A DNA stretch of 64,000 bases from Rothia sp. (in: high G+C Gram-positive bacteria) (GCF_030540545.1 NZ_JAUNVZ010000005.1:62001-126000); one strand, 5' to 3'; shown: positions 36,475-45,039, counted from the first letter of the stretch. The notes: a model not told the origin generated them from the sequence alone. A program made the numbers and translations.

Positions 36475-37542
36475 TTAGGATGCGCTCACGGTGGCGGTCG
36501 CAGTAGCTGCCGCCGGGTTGGTGCTAGCAGCCGGAGTTGCCGTAGCGGAGGCACTGGCGCTGGCAGCTGCGCTTGCCTGTACCTTCTGCTGCTCGATCAG
36601 CTTAGCCTGAGCCTCGGACTGGGGGGCTGCATCCAGAATATCGACCACGAACACCAGGGTGCCGGAGGGGCGGCCCTGAACAGCCTCGTTACCGTACGCT
36701 AGATCGCCCGGGATGACCAGCTCAACACGGGAGCCGACCTTCTGACCGGCAAGACCCTGAGTCCAACCCTTAATAACGCCCTGCAGGGAGAAAGAAATCG
36801 GCTGGGTGTTGTAGTTGCCGTCAAAGACCTGGCCGTCAGACCACTGGGCACCAATATAACGCACGTACAGGGTGTCGGTTTCCTTCACGGTAGCACCATT
36901 ACCCTCAATGAGCACCTTGGTCTTCAGCTCGGTCGGGGCGTCGCCACGGTTATCCTCGAACTTCAGCGAAGCGTTGCCGTTATCCAGGGTGAAGGCGGGG
37001 AAGGGTGCCTCCGCCGGTGCCTGGGAGCCCTCAACATAGCCGGGCAGCTTCTTGGTCACGGTGTACACCTCAAAGTCGGTGGCGGTACCCGGCGCCAGGG
37101 TCGCATTGGTGACACCCTTAGCGGCTGCCTGCTGGTCCTGGTTGGTGGCGTGCGCGAAAGTGCCGCCGACCTTCAGCTTGGTGAAAGTATTGTAAATTTC
37201 CGGTGCCAGCTGCTTGAGACGATCATTAATGGGCACAATAATCGGGCCCTGGGAGCCGGTGTAGGTGGAGTCCTTGAGGGTATTCTCCTTGGAGGCGTCG
37301 AATACGCTCACCTGAACGATCAGGAAGTCGCCGTCCTTAATCTGCTCGCCCGCGCCCTCTTCAATCACGCGAACCTTTTCGCTGGCGACTGCGAAGGGTG
37401 CCTTGTATTCAGCCTCAGGGGCTGCGGTGGTGCCGTGAGTGGTGACCTTTACATGGTCCAGCGGGTTGGAGGTGCCGCATGCGCTCAGGGTTAGAGCCAG
37501 CACGCTTGCGCCGGCGGTAAGAGTCATAAGTTTCTTTGCCAC
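36475..37542 (-). CDS. FKBP-type peptidyl-prolyl isomerase lipoprotein
   Basis: The 355-residue protein has a lipoprotein signal (MAKKLMTLTAGASVLALTLS with Cys22 in LSAC). A first diverged FKBP-like domain (about 50-165) lacks most active-site residues. A clear FKBP domain follows (about 205-312, YIGAQWSDGQVFDGNYN, VIKGWTQGLAGQKVGSRVEL, AYGNEAVQG). The tail is Ala/Ser/Thr-rich. It should fold proteins on the outer face of the membrane. The start is GTG after GAAAGG. Confidence 0.9.
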   Translation of the reverse strand: MAKKLMTLTAGASVLALTLSACGTSNPLDHVKVTTHGTTAAPEAEYKAPFAVASEKVRVIEEGAGEQIKDGDFLIVQVSVFDASKENTLKDSTYTGSQGPIIVPINDRLKQLAPEIYNTFTKLKVGGTFAHATNQDQQAAAKGVTNATLAPGTATDFEVYTVTKKLPGYVEGSQAPAEAPFPAFTLDNGNASLKFEDNRGDAPTELKTKVLIEGNGATVKETDTLYVRYIGAQWSDGQVFDGNYNTQPISFSLQGVIKGWTQGLAGQKVGSRVELVIPGDLAYGNEAVQGRPSGTLVFVVDILDAAPQSEAQAKLIEQQKVQASAAASASASATATPAASTNPAAATATATVSAS

Positions 37543-37667
37543 AGTGTTGGCCTTTCGGTCAGTGCCCTCAGCAGGGCGTACAGGTGAGTTAGTACTATGC
37601 TACCTAATCAAGCTGTGTGAATCCTATATGCGCGCTACTATGACGCCCACAAGGCATTAGACAGGCG

Positions 37668-39125
37668 CTAGATCAGCGGAGGGGTGGCGGGTGCCGGTTC
37701 CTTACCCTGGAGCATGGAAATCAGCTGATCCACCTCGGCGCTTTCAGTCTGGAAGGGGTCCTTGCACACCACCGGGTGCTGCGGGTACAGGTTCAGCTTC
37801 AGATGCACCCAGTCCACGGTGAACTGCTCCCCCGCCGCAAGAGCCGCGCGAATAAAACGCGAGCGCAGAGCCGCGCGAGTTGCCGGGGGCTGCTCGGTTG
37901 CTGCCTCCGCTGCGTCTGCAGGCAGAATGGTTTTAATGGCTCCGCGACGCACCAGGGCGTAGTAGATGCTGCGCTGCGGGTCGATATCGTGGTAGGCAAG
38001 ATCCAGCTGACGAATGCGCGGGCTGGAGTAATCGGCTGCTTCGCCCTTGGCGCGGGCGCGGGCAATATAGCTATCCAGTAGCTTCTTCTTAATCGCCCAG
38101 TCGATTTCGGTGTCAATGCTGCTATAGTCGCCGCTTTCAATAGCGTCTAGGGTGCGCTGCCACAAATCCAGGGCGTAATCCACGTGCTCGTGGTGCGCGC
38201 CGTGCTGCTGCACGTACTGGCGGGCAGCATCCAGGTAGTGGCGCTGCACGCTCAGGGCGGTGTAGTGCGTGCCGTCGGTGGTCTGGAAGGTCGCCCGGCC
38301 CGAAAGATCATGGCTAATGGCGCGCAGAGCATTCGGAACAGACGCCAAATCCAGGCTGGTGAGCGGGAAGTGATCCTCAAGCATGCGCAGCACCACATCG
38401 GTGGAGGCAATCTTGAGCAGAATGGTCGGCTCCGCCATATTCGAGTCACCATTAATGACGTGCATACGGCGGAAGCGGGAGGCGTCGGCGTGCGGCTCAT
38501 CGCGAGTGTTAATCAGCGGGCGCGATCGTGAGGTGGAGGTGCTTGCCGCCTCCCAAATATGGTCGGCGCGCTGGCTAAAGGAGTAGCTGGGTACGCCGGT
38601 AGTTCCGGTGCCCTCAACCTTGCCGGCGGTCATAACCGGGCCGCCCTGAGGGTGGGTTTTGCCCGCACCGACCAGGATCTGGCGGGTGACTAGGAAAGGC
38701 ACCAGCTGAGCAATCAGGGCGTTGAATTCGAGTTTGCGGCTGATCAGGTAGTTTTCGTGGCTGCCGTAGGAGTTGCCGGCGGAGTCCACATTATTTTTGA
38801 ACAGGTACAGCTGGCCGCTGGTTCCCTCGGAGGCGAGGCGCTGCTGTGCTTGGCGTGCCAGGCGGGCAAAGAGCAGCTCACCAGCGCGTTCCTGGGCGAT
38901 GAGTTCGGTAATGCTGCCGCATTCGGCGGTGGCGTATTCGGGGTGCGATCCCACATCCAGGTAGAGGCGGCCGCCGTTGGGCAGGAAGACATTGGTGGAG
39001 CGCCACTGGTCCAGTACGGGTTTGAAGAGTGCTTGGGCGGCTTCTTCAATGCTGAGACGCCCGTAGGAGTCGGGGATGAAGTTCAGCCCGTATTCGCTTT
39101 CAATACCGTAGATTCGCTGTTCCAT
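37668..39125 (-). CDS. pafA: Pup-protein ligase PafA
   Basis: PafA attaches the small modifier Pup to lysines of target proteins using ATP. The 485-residue protein shows the family start MEQRIYGIESEYGLNF, VFLPNGGRLYLDVGSHPEYA, DSAGNSYGSHENYL, QRADHIWEAASTSTSRSRPL, NTRDEPHADA, RRMHVINGDSNMAEP, and the final DWVHLKLNLYPQHPVVCKDP. The catalytic acidic residues of the nucleotide site appear intact. Unlike most actinobacteria, no dop, pup or prcBA lies next to it in this window. GAAAGAAA precedes the ATG. Confidence 0.94.
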   Translation of the reverse strand: MEQRIYGIESEYGLNFIPDSYGRLSIEEAAQALFKPVLDQWRSTNVFLPNGGRLYLDVGSHPEYATAECGSITELIAQERAGELLFARLARQAQQRLASEGTSGQLYLFKNNVDSAGNSYGSHENYLISRKLEFNALIAQLVPFLVTRQILVGAGKTHPQGGPVMTAGKVEGTGTTGVPSYSFSQRADHIWEAASTSTSRSRPLINTRDEPHADASRFRRMHVINGDSNMAEPTILLKIASTDVVLRMLEDHFPLTSLDLASVPNALRAISHDLSGRATFQTTDGTHYTALSVQRHYLDAARQYVQQHGAHHEHVDYALDLWQRTLDAIESGDYSSIDTEIDWAIKKKLLDSYIARARAKGEAADYSSPRIRQLDLAYHDIDPQRSIYYALVRRGAIKTILPADAAEAATEQPPATRAALRSRFIRAALAAGEQFTVDWVHLKLNLYPQHPVVCKDPFQTESAEVDQLISMLQGKEPAPATPPLI

Positions 39126-39272
39126 AGTTTTCTTTCCACTGTGCCGGGTACGCTGCGTTCGCTGGCGCTCTTTCTAGTGTACGCTAGTGCGCGCGGGCCG
39201 CCGATTTTCGTGTGCTGTTGTGGGCGTCTCTCACATTTTGTGTGCCACTGGCGTGCGTGCGCGCGACCGGCG

Positions 39273-39947
39273 CTAACGGTAGAAGCCGTAAAAACCGGGG
39301 AAGGGCGCCCTCGACCGGTAGTAGTCGCGCACCTGCGCCGAGCGCATCAGGCACCACATAATTATCAGCAGGATCAGCAAGCCCAGAACAATCCACCCGG
39401 AGGGGAACACCGAGAATATGGTCTGCGATAGCGCCACATTATCTTCATCTGAGTTCCCGTGCATAAAAGGCTTAAAAGGGTTGAATCCGGTGAAGAAATA
39501 CATAAAAACCAAAAGTCCACCCAACGGGTTATACATATTGAGTACTAGCACACCCTGCATGTTCAAGAAGGCGGAGCGTAACAACGCAAAAAGGAAGATG
39601 AAGACCACCCAGAGGGCCATAATATGACGTGTGCTTCTATACCCGGAGTAGTCACCGCTAGAAACCTTACGGAAAGCACGCACCGCCAGATTGCATAGGA
39701 TGCTGTACCACACCAGGCGTGAAATCACCACCGAAAGAACCAGCCACGGGTTAAACAGCCCGTAATACAGAGCCGAACCCAGCGTCTCAATCGCCAGCAC
39801 CGCCACGCACAGCAGATGAGTTACCGCCAGGGCACGCACCCCGCCCGGGATAGGTGCGGGCAGTCCCTGCTGGTACGGCGGTTGAGGATACATGGCGGGC
39901 GGCTGAAAGTACGGTACGCCCGAAGGCTGCTGAGGATACTGGCTCAT
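39273..39947 (-). CDS. Multi-pass membrane protein of unknown function
   Basis: The predicted 224-residue protein has a Pro/Gln/Tyr-rich N-terminus (MSQYPQQPSGVPYFQPPA, about 1-33), four to five membrane helices (about 38-60, 68-92, 108-128, 135-155 and 180-203) and a short C-terminus YYRSRAPFPGFYGFYR. I do not recognise a family. I chose the ATG at 39947, which has AAGGA seven bases upstream. It takes the place next to pafA where dop/pup/prcBA genes usually lie. Confidence 0.75.
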   Translation of the reverse strand: MSQYPQQPSGVPYFQPPAMYPQPPYQQGLPAPIPGGVRALAVTHLLCVAVLAIETLGSALYYGLFNPWLVLSVVISRLVWYSILCNLAVRAFRKVSSGDYSGYRSTRHIMALWVVFIFLFALLRSAFLNMQGVLVLNMYNPLGGLLVFMYFFTGFNPFKPFMHGNSDEDNVALSQTIFSVFPSGWIVLGLLILLIIMWCLMRSAQVRDYYRSRAPFPGFYGFYR

Positions 39948-40088
39948 AGGTGCATCCTTGACTACTAGACTCGGCACTCGGTGACGTGCACATCCACGGT
40001 GAATACACCCAGTATGCCATAGAAAAGCCCGATGATGCGCTGCCTTAGGCACCGCCTCCTAGGCAAAATGCACCCTACCTCATGCGAA

Positions 40089-40103
40089 ACATGTCGCCGT
40101 TCG
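40089..40103. repeat. Repeat family A, half copy A4
   Basis: ACATGTCGCCGTTCG matches the right arm of copies A2 and A3. It lies five bases beyond the hepT stop codon. Confidence 0.5.
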
Positions 40104-40107
40104 AGAA

Positions 40108-40452
40108 TTATTCTGTATGGAAAACTTGTCTCAGCCCGTCCAGAGTCCGGGGAACATCTTCCTGTATAGCAAGCCATATTGAATGCGAGTCTAGCCCATC
40201 ATATCCATGGCTAATAATGTTTCTGACGCCAATCAGTTCCACCCAGTCCTGGGTTGCATGTGCAGTGAAGAACTCGGGGAAATTTCGTCTAACCTTTGAG
40301 AGGTTCTCTCCTGCTTCCTGAAGTCTCATAGCAATAGCGTCCTGAACCAATAGTGAAGATTCAAATTCTTCGTAGGTATCTGGGGCGTACATCAAAACAC
40401 GTTCAAGAGCAGTGATAGCTAAAAGACCGTGCGGGTTCGGTGATTTATTCAT
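40108..40452 (-). CDS. hepT: HepT-like HEPN-domain toxin (ribonuclease)
   Basis: HEPN toxins are metal-independent RNases. The predicted 114-residue all-helical protein carries the Rx4HxY motif as RNIISHGY (R77, H82, Y84), as in HepT toxins whose tyrosine is AMPylated by the partner MntA. It begins MNKSPNPHGLLAITALERVL. Its start overlaps the last four bases of the mntA-like gene upstream, so the two are translationally coupled. Repeat A copies flank the pair. Confidence 0.88.
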   Translation of the reverse strand: MNKSPNPHGLLAITALERVLMYAPDTYEEFESSLLVQDAIAMRLQEAGENLSKVRRNFPEFFTAHATQDWVELIGVRNIISHGYDGLDSHSIWLAIQEDVPRTLDGLRQVFHTE

Positions 40453-40757
40453 AGTGGCAGCTCCACCATATCGGCGCGGATATAGGGCTCAAAAACAGGG
40501 TTCAGATGATCCAGCACATCAACCGGGCGACCAATCACGCGCTCCAGCTCAAGTTTAAGAGCCACACGACGAAAAGCAGAGAGCCCCCGACCTGTCGGCA
40601 TAGTAATCAGCAGATCAATATCACTACTCTCGGTAAGCTCACCGCGTGCCGCACTACCAAAAAGGTACGCCTGCTGTACCCCGTAGGCGCGTAGCACATC
40701 CAGAGCCTGTTCCTGATGAGGAATGAGGCTCTGCACGACAATCTGCGGTGTACTCAT
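40449..40757 (-). CDS. mntA: MntA-like minimal nucleotidyltransferase antitoxin
   Basis: This 102-residue protein has the nucleotidyltransferase signature GSAARGELTESSDIDLL, which is GS(x10)DxD with G34-S35, D46 and D48. In characterised MntA-HepT pairs the enzyme transfers AMP groups from ATP to the toxin tyrosine and silences it. The gene precedes hepT with a 4-base overlap. TAGAGT ends six bases before the ATG and there is no clear Shine-Dalgarno, so it may be leaderless. Confidence 0.9.
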   Translation of the reverse strand: MSTPQIVVQSLIPHQEQALDVLRAYGVQQAYLFGSAARGELTESSDIDLLITMPTGRGLSAFRRVALKLELERVIGRPVDVLDHLNPVFEPYIRADMVELPL

Positions 40758-40763
40758 AGTCTC

Positions 40764-40769
40764 ACTCTA
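40764..40769 (-). promoter_or_regulatory. Possible -10 box of mntA-hepT
   Basis: TAGAGT on the minus strand ends six bases before the ATG at 40757. Its left neighbour is repeat A2, which could act as an operator. Confidence 0.35.
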
Positions 40770-40781
40770 CCATTTCACGAG

Positions 40782-40832
40782 GAACGGCGACGTGTTTTGT
40801 CCAATGGCGGGCACATTCTTACGTCGCCGTTC
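40782..40832. repeat. Repeat family A, copy A2 (complete palindrome)
   Basis: GAACGGCGACGT (40782-40793) and ACGTCGCCGTTC (40821-40832) are exact complements around GTTTTGTCCAATGGCGGG and nearby bases. It lies 25 bases upstream of the mntA start. Confidence 0.75.
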
Positions 40833-40878
40833 AGAGAGTATACATAGCAGTCGATTCTACTACCGCTCTAAACCCAGC

Positions 40879-41727
40879 CTAGGAACTCTTCCACTTCAAG
40901 TAGTACTGAGGCTTATCTTTGGCGCTACGGCGTTGTGCAGCAGGAGTTTTGGCCTTCCAATCTCCGTCTTCCCACACCACAGATAGTTCAAAGGCCAGTA
41001 AATTATCTCGAGCACCAGGTTCTTGAGCATAAGCGTAGATAAGCACTTTAGCCTCATCCGTTAAATATGACTCAACGGTATAACCAATGAAGCGAAGTCT
41101 TAAATCACTCGTACCAGTAGGAGGTACAAATAGATTGGCATGAGATTCACTCTTGACCAACAAATTTGCAACTTCTGAACGCGACACACGACCATCTGCC
41201 AGAGAACCCATATAATTCATAGCCGCAAATACTGCACCTATAGGAGTGTGGGCATAGCATTGTCCTGCAAATTTCGGGCGGTACATCGGACCTTGAGAAC
41301 GGCTCAGCGGAAAGGTAAGCGCACTATTGGCAGTCGTATCCCAAGCCATATCACTAGGAACCGGAGCCTGGTCACTAGATACTTTATCTGCAGGAACAGT
41401 TATATCTACGCATTTAGCACGCCCCGAAGAATCCACACTCGACACGCCAGAGGTACGCCATCCTGCCGGTAACGGGGTAACAGTCATACTAGACGGGTCA
41501 ACATAATGTGTGGGGGAAGCAGAAGCATGAGCGCTCCTACTCTGACTAGAAGGACTGGATGATGAGCTTTCCTCTGGGGTCAGGAAAAACCCAAGGTCAG
41601 AGCTAGACGCCGAGGTGCTGGGAGTACTCTTACTTTCGCTACGGGGTGCGGGTGTATCGCTAGCGCATCCAGCAAGAAGCAACACACCACACAGCGCGGG
41701 CATTAAAAACTGAGAGGTACGAGGCAC
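40879..41727 (-). CDS. Secreted lipoprotein of unknown function
   Basis: The predicted 282-residue protein has a signal peptide and lipobox LAGC (Cys21). A long Ser/Thr/Pro/Ala linker follows (about 25-80). The globular domain has LPAGWRTSGVSSVDSSGRAK, GPMYRPKFAGQCYAHTPIGA and ending strands with VVWEDGDWKAKTP. The segment with a GP start and A-x-TP-x-GA reminds me of lipoproteins carried by actinobacterial conjugative elements, but I cannot confirm this. The start is GTG with GAGG six bases upstream. It sits between repeat copies A2 and A3. Confidence 0.72.
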   Translation of the reverse strand: MPRTSQFLMPALCGVLLLAGCASDTPAPRSESKSTPSTSASSSDLGFFLTPEESSSSSPSSQSRSAHASASPTHYVDPSSMTVTPLPAGWRTSGVSSVDSSGRAKCVDITVPADKVSSDQAPVPSDMAWDTTANSALTFPLSRSQGPMYRPKFAGQCYAHTPIGAVFAAMNYMGSLADGRVSRSEVANLLVKSESHANLFVPPTGTSDLRLRFIGYTVESYLTDEAKVLIYAYAQEPGARDNLLAFELSVVWEDGDWKAKTPAAQRRSAKDKPQYYLKWKSS

Positions 41728-41846
41728 AGTATTCCTCTTTTCGGAAGGTCAAGCACTCCGTAACGCATACATCCTGGTATGCATTACAGATGAATCTGCT
41801 TGTGGAGCTATTATCGGTTACTAAAAATCACCATAACAAAAAGCTA

Positions 41847-41856
41847 CCCCCCCCCC
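41847..41856. repeat. Run of ten cytosines
   Basis: C10 lies 120 bases upstream of the lipoprotein start (minus strand), a homopolymer long enough to vary in length by slippage. Confidence 0.7.
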
Positions 41857-41896
41857 GCAAGCCACACCGCGCCTGCAACACCGGCACCCGTATCCA

Positions 41897-41943
41897 CGAA
41901 CGGCGATGTGTTTTGTCCAAAGGAAGGAACACGTCGCCGTTCG
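41897..41943. repeat. Repeat family A, copy A3
   Basis: CGAACGGCGATGTG and CACGTCGCCGTTCG pair with one mismatch around TTTTGTCCAAAGGAAGGAA. It ends at the coaBC stop codon and could serve as that gene's terminator. Confidence 0.7.
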
Positions 41944-41944
41944 G

Positions 41945-43369
41945 TTAAGAAAGGGGTGCGAGGGTCGGAGCAATCGCGCGCAGCATCTCTTCGGATACCT
42001 CGCGCTTAGAACCGGTAAAGACCGGCGCCTTATCAGAAGCCAGGGAGAGCAAAGTAATCGTATTCTCATCGGTACCGAAGCCCTGAGAAACACCCACAGT
42101 GTTCACCGCCAAGAAATCACAGCCCTTACGCGCCAGCTTCGCACGACCAAACTCCAGCGGCGAGGTATCCTCACTACCGGTCTCGGCAGCAAAACCAACA
42201 ATCACGCCAGGAGCCTGCTCACCGTCCTCGCGACGCTGAACCACCTCACGCAAAATATCCGGATTACGCACCAGATGAATCACCGGGTCCTCATCCGGGT
42301 TATCGGTCTTCTTAATCTTAAAATCGGTGTACTCAGCCGGGCGGAAATCAGCCACCGCCGCGCTCATAATCAGCACATCGGCATCCATCGCAGAACACAG
42401 CACCGTATCGCGCAGCTCGCGGGCAGAAACCACGCGGGTCAGCTGCACACCCTCGGGGGCGGGCACCTCAAGATTCGCACCAATCAGATGAACCTGCGCA
42501 CCCAGCTCACGCGCCGCTGCAGCCAGAGCCACACCCTGCTTACCGGTGGAACGATTTCCCAAAAAACGCACCGGGTCGAGCATTTCGCGCGTGCCACCGG
42601 CGGTAATGACCACGCGGCGACCGGCAAGAGGCAGGCTCTCCCCTATGGCATTTTCGGGCGCGTGCGCAACAGACTCACCAGCCGAGGATGCACCGGCAGA
42701 GGTGCCTCCAAGGCTCACGCCCGCAGTACCAATAGTTGCGCTCGCAGCCTGAGCCGCGCGTTCATCCTCACTAACCGCATACACCGGTTCGGTGGGCAGG
42801 CTATAGCGCTCATCGTACACCGGGTGGGTATCGCCCTTGGGCAGAGCATTAAAAATAGCGCTCGCAGCCGCAAAAATCTGCTCCGGCTCGGGCATGCGAC
42901 CGGCGCCGGAATCCTTACCGGTCAGACGACCAATAGCCGGCTCAATCACGTGCACGCCGCGCGCACGCAGGGTTGCAACATTCGCCTGAGTTGCCGGGTG
43001 CTCCCACATCTGAGTGTGCATAGCCGGAGCCAGCACCACCGGCGCGTGCGTGGTCAGCACCGTGGTGGTCAGCAGATCATCGCAACGACCGGCCGCCAAA
43101 CGAGCCAGCAGATCAGCGGTCGCGGGGGCAATCACCACGCCGTCGGCGAGCTCAGCCTGACGCACATGGTTCACCTCGGGGACACGGTCGAATACATCGG
43201 CGGTCACCGGGTTGCCGCTCAGCGCCTCCAGGGTGGGCGCACCCACGAACTCCAGAGCCGAGGCGGTGGGAATCGCCACCGTCTCGTGCCCCGCCTTGGC
43301 GAAAAGACGAATCAGACCGGTTGCCTTATAGGCGGCGACACCGCCACCGATGCCGATAATAATACGCAT
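41945..43369 (-). CDS. coaBC: Bifunctional phosphopantothenoylcysteine decarboxylase / phosphopantothenate-cysteine ligase CoaBC
   Basis: CoaBC performs two steps of coenzyme A synthesis. The 474-residue protein has the FMN decarboxylase half (IGIGGGVAAYKATGLIRLF, catalytic His in EVNHVRQAELADG, APAMHTQMWEHPA) and the ligase half (ITAGGTREMLDPVRFLGNR, SAAVADFRPAEY, KIKK). Between them, about residues 190-255, lies an Ala/Ser/Gly-rich linker (TAGVSLGGTSAGASSAG) that makes the protein about 60 residues longer than usual. It follows rpoZ and gmk, a conserved order. AGAGGAAA precedes the ATG. Confidence 0.95.
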   Translation of the reverse strand: MRIIIGIGGGVAAYKATGLIRLFAKAGHETVAIPTASALEFVGAPTLEALSGNPVTADVFDRVPEVNHVRQAELADGVVIAPATADLLARLAAGRCDDLLTTTVLTTHAPVVLAPAMHTQMWEHPATQANVATLRARGVHVIEPAIGRLTGKDSGAGRMPEPEQIFAAASAIFNALPKGDTHPVYDERYSLPTEPVYAVSEDERAAQAASATIGTAGVSLGGTSAGASSAGESVAHAPENAIGESLPLAGRRVVITAGGTREMLDPVRFLGNRSTGKQGVALAAAARELGAQVHLIGANLEVPAPEGVQLTRVVSARELRDTVLCSAMDADVLIMSAAVADFRPAEYTDFKIKKTDNPDEDPVIHLVRNPDILREVVQRREDGEQAPGVIVGFAAETGSEDTSPLEFGRAKLARKGCDFLAVNTVGVSQGFGTDENTITLLSLASDKAPVFTGSKREVSEEMLRAIAPTLAPLS

Positions 43370-43428
43370 AGTTTCCTCTTACCCTCCTGTACGCTTCGTG
43401 AGCGCAGAATCCGGATACAGCAAAGCCG

Positions 43429-43449
43429 CACCCGTGGTGAGGCGCGGCA
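43429..43449 (-). terminator. Terminator hairpin between rpoZ and coaBC
   Basis: On the minus strand GCCGCGCC pairs with GGTGCGGC around seven bases, followed by TTTGCTG. It may only partly reduce read-through into coaBC. Confidence 0.6.
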
Positions 43450-43492
43450 ATGCTGGGGCGAACCGAGACGGTCCGCAATGGTTTAGGGGTGC

Positions 43493-43945
43493 TTACTCAG
43501 CAACATCCTCAAAGTCGATTTCTTCAATCTCGACAACCTGCTCGGCGGGAATGTACTCTTCCTCAATAGCGCCGGCGTAGGGGTCATCCAGGCTGATCTC
43601 GGTCAGGGTCGGCTCTTCGGCAACCAGCAGACCGTTTTCGTTGAAACGACCATCAGGAATGTGAGTAGCGGACACCTGGCCATCAATGATTTCGCGCATT
43701 GCCACGGAGAGGGGCTTCTCGGTGGGGTCGGCGTCAACCAGAGGAGCGTCGAAGGTAGAGTTGTTGCTCTCCTGCAGAGTCTCGTAGTAAGCGTTAATCT
43801 GGCGGGCACGGCGAGCACCGAAAATCACCAGACCGTACTTCGACTCAGCCTTCTCGATCAGCGCGTCGGCGCTGGGGCTGACAATACCTTCCGGCGCTAC
43901 ACCGTCGACGAAGTTGTAGTCTTCGTGCTTGCTTTCGTTTGCCAC
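43493..43945 (-). CDS. rpoZ: DNA-directed RNA polymerase omega subunit
   Basis: Omega supports assembly of the beta' subunit. The 150-residue protein has the core SADALIEKAESKYGLVIFGA and RARQINAYYETLQE (about 26-60), then PLSVAMREIIDGQ. The C-terminal half (about 95-150) is acidic (ISLDDPYAGAIEEEYIPAEQ, EIEEIDFEDVAE) and makes it longer than the enterobacterial form; actinobacterial omegas often have such tails. The start is GTG after TTGGAG. Confidence 0.94.
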   Translation of the reverse strand: MANESKHEDYNFVDGVAPEGIVSPSADALIEKAESKYGLVIFGARRARQINAYYETLQESNNSTFDAPLVDADPTEKPLSVAMREIIDGQVSATHIPDGRFNENGLLVAEEPTLTEISLDDPYAGAIEEEYIPAEQVVEIEEIDFEDVAE

Positions 43946-44106
43946 AGAAACTCCAATTATGTTGCGTACTCTTTGAAATACTGCCCCGCGTGGCGCACGC
44001 TCGGTACGCCAAAGGCAGGTACAGTCAAGACTAAAAAACTATATTACCGTGTTTAAGCCAAAAATTCATCTACCCACGGCAGTATAGACCGGCTAAGCGA
44101 AGGATA

Positions 44107-44670
44107 TTACTCCTGCTCAGCGCCCACAAGACGCGCAATTTCACGCGCGGCACGCTCAACCGTATCGTTCACCACGGTCACGTCGAACTCACCCTCGGCA
44201 GCCAGCTCAACTTTCGCGGTTTCCAGGCGGCGAGCCTGCTCCTCTTCACTTTCGGTGCCGCGGCCCACCAGGCGAGCAACCAGCTCATCCCAGCTCGGAG
44301 GCGCCAGGAATACCAGACGCGCATCCGGCATGGTTTCGCGAATCTGGCGAGCGCCCTGCAGGTCAATCTCCAGGATCACGGGGCGGCCGGCGTCCAGTGC
44401 CTGCTGCACCTTGGAGCGGATGGTGCCGTACTTATTCTTGCCGTGCACCACCGCGTATTCGAGCATATCGCCCTGCTCGATCATGGAGTCGAACTCTTCC
44501 ATGGATACGAAGTAGTAGTGCACGCCCTCTTCCTCGCCCGGGCGCGGATCGCGCGTGGTTGCCGAGACCGAGAACCAAATCTGCGGGTAGTTTTCGCGCA
44601 GGTACTGGCAGACGGTACCCTTGCCCACAGCGGTCGGGCCGGCAAGAACGGTCAAGGTGGGGGTGCTCAT
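44107..44670 (-). CDS. gmk: Guanylate kinase
   Basis: Phosphorylates GMP to GDP. The 187-residue protein has the P-loop [15 protein letters not shown] (about 9-23), [21 protein letters not shown] for GMP binding, then [10 protein letters not shown] and [15 protein letters not shown]. Length is normal. The order mihF-gmk-rpoZ-coaBC is conserved in actinobacteria. mihF ends nine bases upstream. Confidence 0.96.
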   Translation of the reverse strand: MSTPTLTVLAGPTAVGKGTVCQYLRENYPQIWFSVSATTRDPRPGEEEGVHYYFVSMEEFDSMIEQGDMLEYAVVHGKNKYGTIRSKVQQALDAGRPVILEIDLQGARQIRETMPDARLVFLAPPSWDELVARLVGRGTESEEEQARRLETAKVELAAEGEFDVTVVNDTVERAAREIARLVGAEQE

Positions 44671-44679
44671 AAGGAATCC

Positions 44680-45039
44680 TTAGGATTGAGGGCGGTTACG
44701 GCGCGCGCGGTTTAGCAGGCGCGCATTGCGGTTAAAGAACTCAACCATTTTACGACGCTGGTGCACGCCCAAGCCACCCAGGCGGCGGGAGGGTGCAATA
44801 TCCAGATCGCTCATAATGCTCTGGGCGCGTACGGCACCGATACCGGGCAGGGCGCGGAGCATCTGATCCACGGGCATTTTTGCCAGTACGGGGTCGGAGT
44901 CGACCATATCGAGTACTTCGCGTACGCTCAGGGTGCGGTCGGAGAGCTTCTGCTTAATGTCTTGGCGGTGGGTTCGGGCTGCGACAGCTTTTTCTCGCGC
45001 GACGGCGCGCGCCTGTTCAGTCAGGGGCGAGAGCGGCAT
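44680..45039 (-). CDS. mihF: Integration host factor, actinobacterial type (mIHF)
   Basis: This 119-residue DNA-binding nucleoid protein is unrelated to enterobacterial IHF. It shows the family features MPLSPLTEQARAVAREKAVA, LSDRTLSVREVLDMVDSD, and the helix-two-turns-helix MPVDQMLRALPGIGAVRAQS followed by RRLGGLGVHQRRKMVEFF. AGGAGC precedes the ATG. It heads the gmk-rpoZ-coaBC cluster. Confidence 0.95.
   Translation of the reverse strand: MPLSPLTEQARAVAREKAVAARTHRQDIKQKLSDRTLSVREVLDMVDSDPVLAKMPVDQMLRALPGIGAVRAQSIMSDLDIAPSRRLGGLGVHQRRKMVEFFNRNARLLNRARRNRPQS

Noticed and set aside
40782-41943. Repeat A read as coding sequence (frames with GDVFCP followed by AGT or EGT)
   Set aside because: The similarity between copies is at the DNA palindrome level, and the surrounding frames have no start signals or shared extensions.
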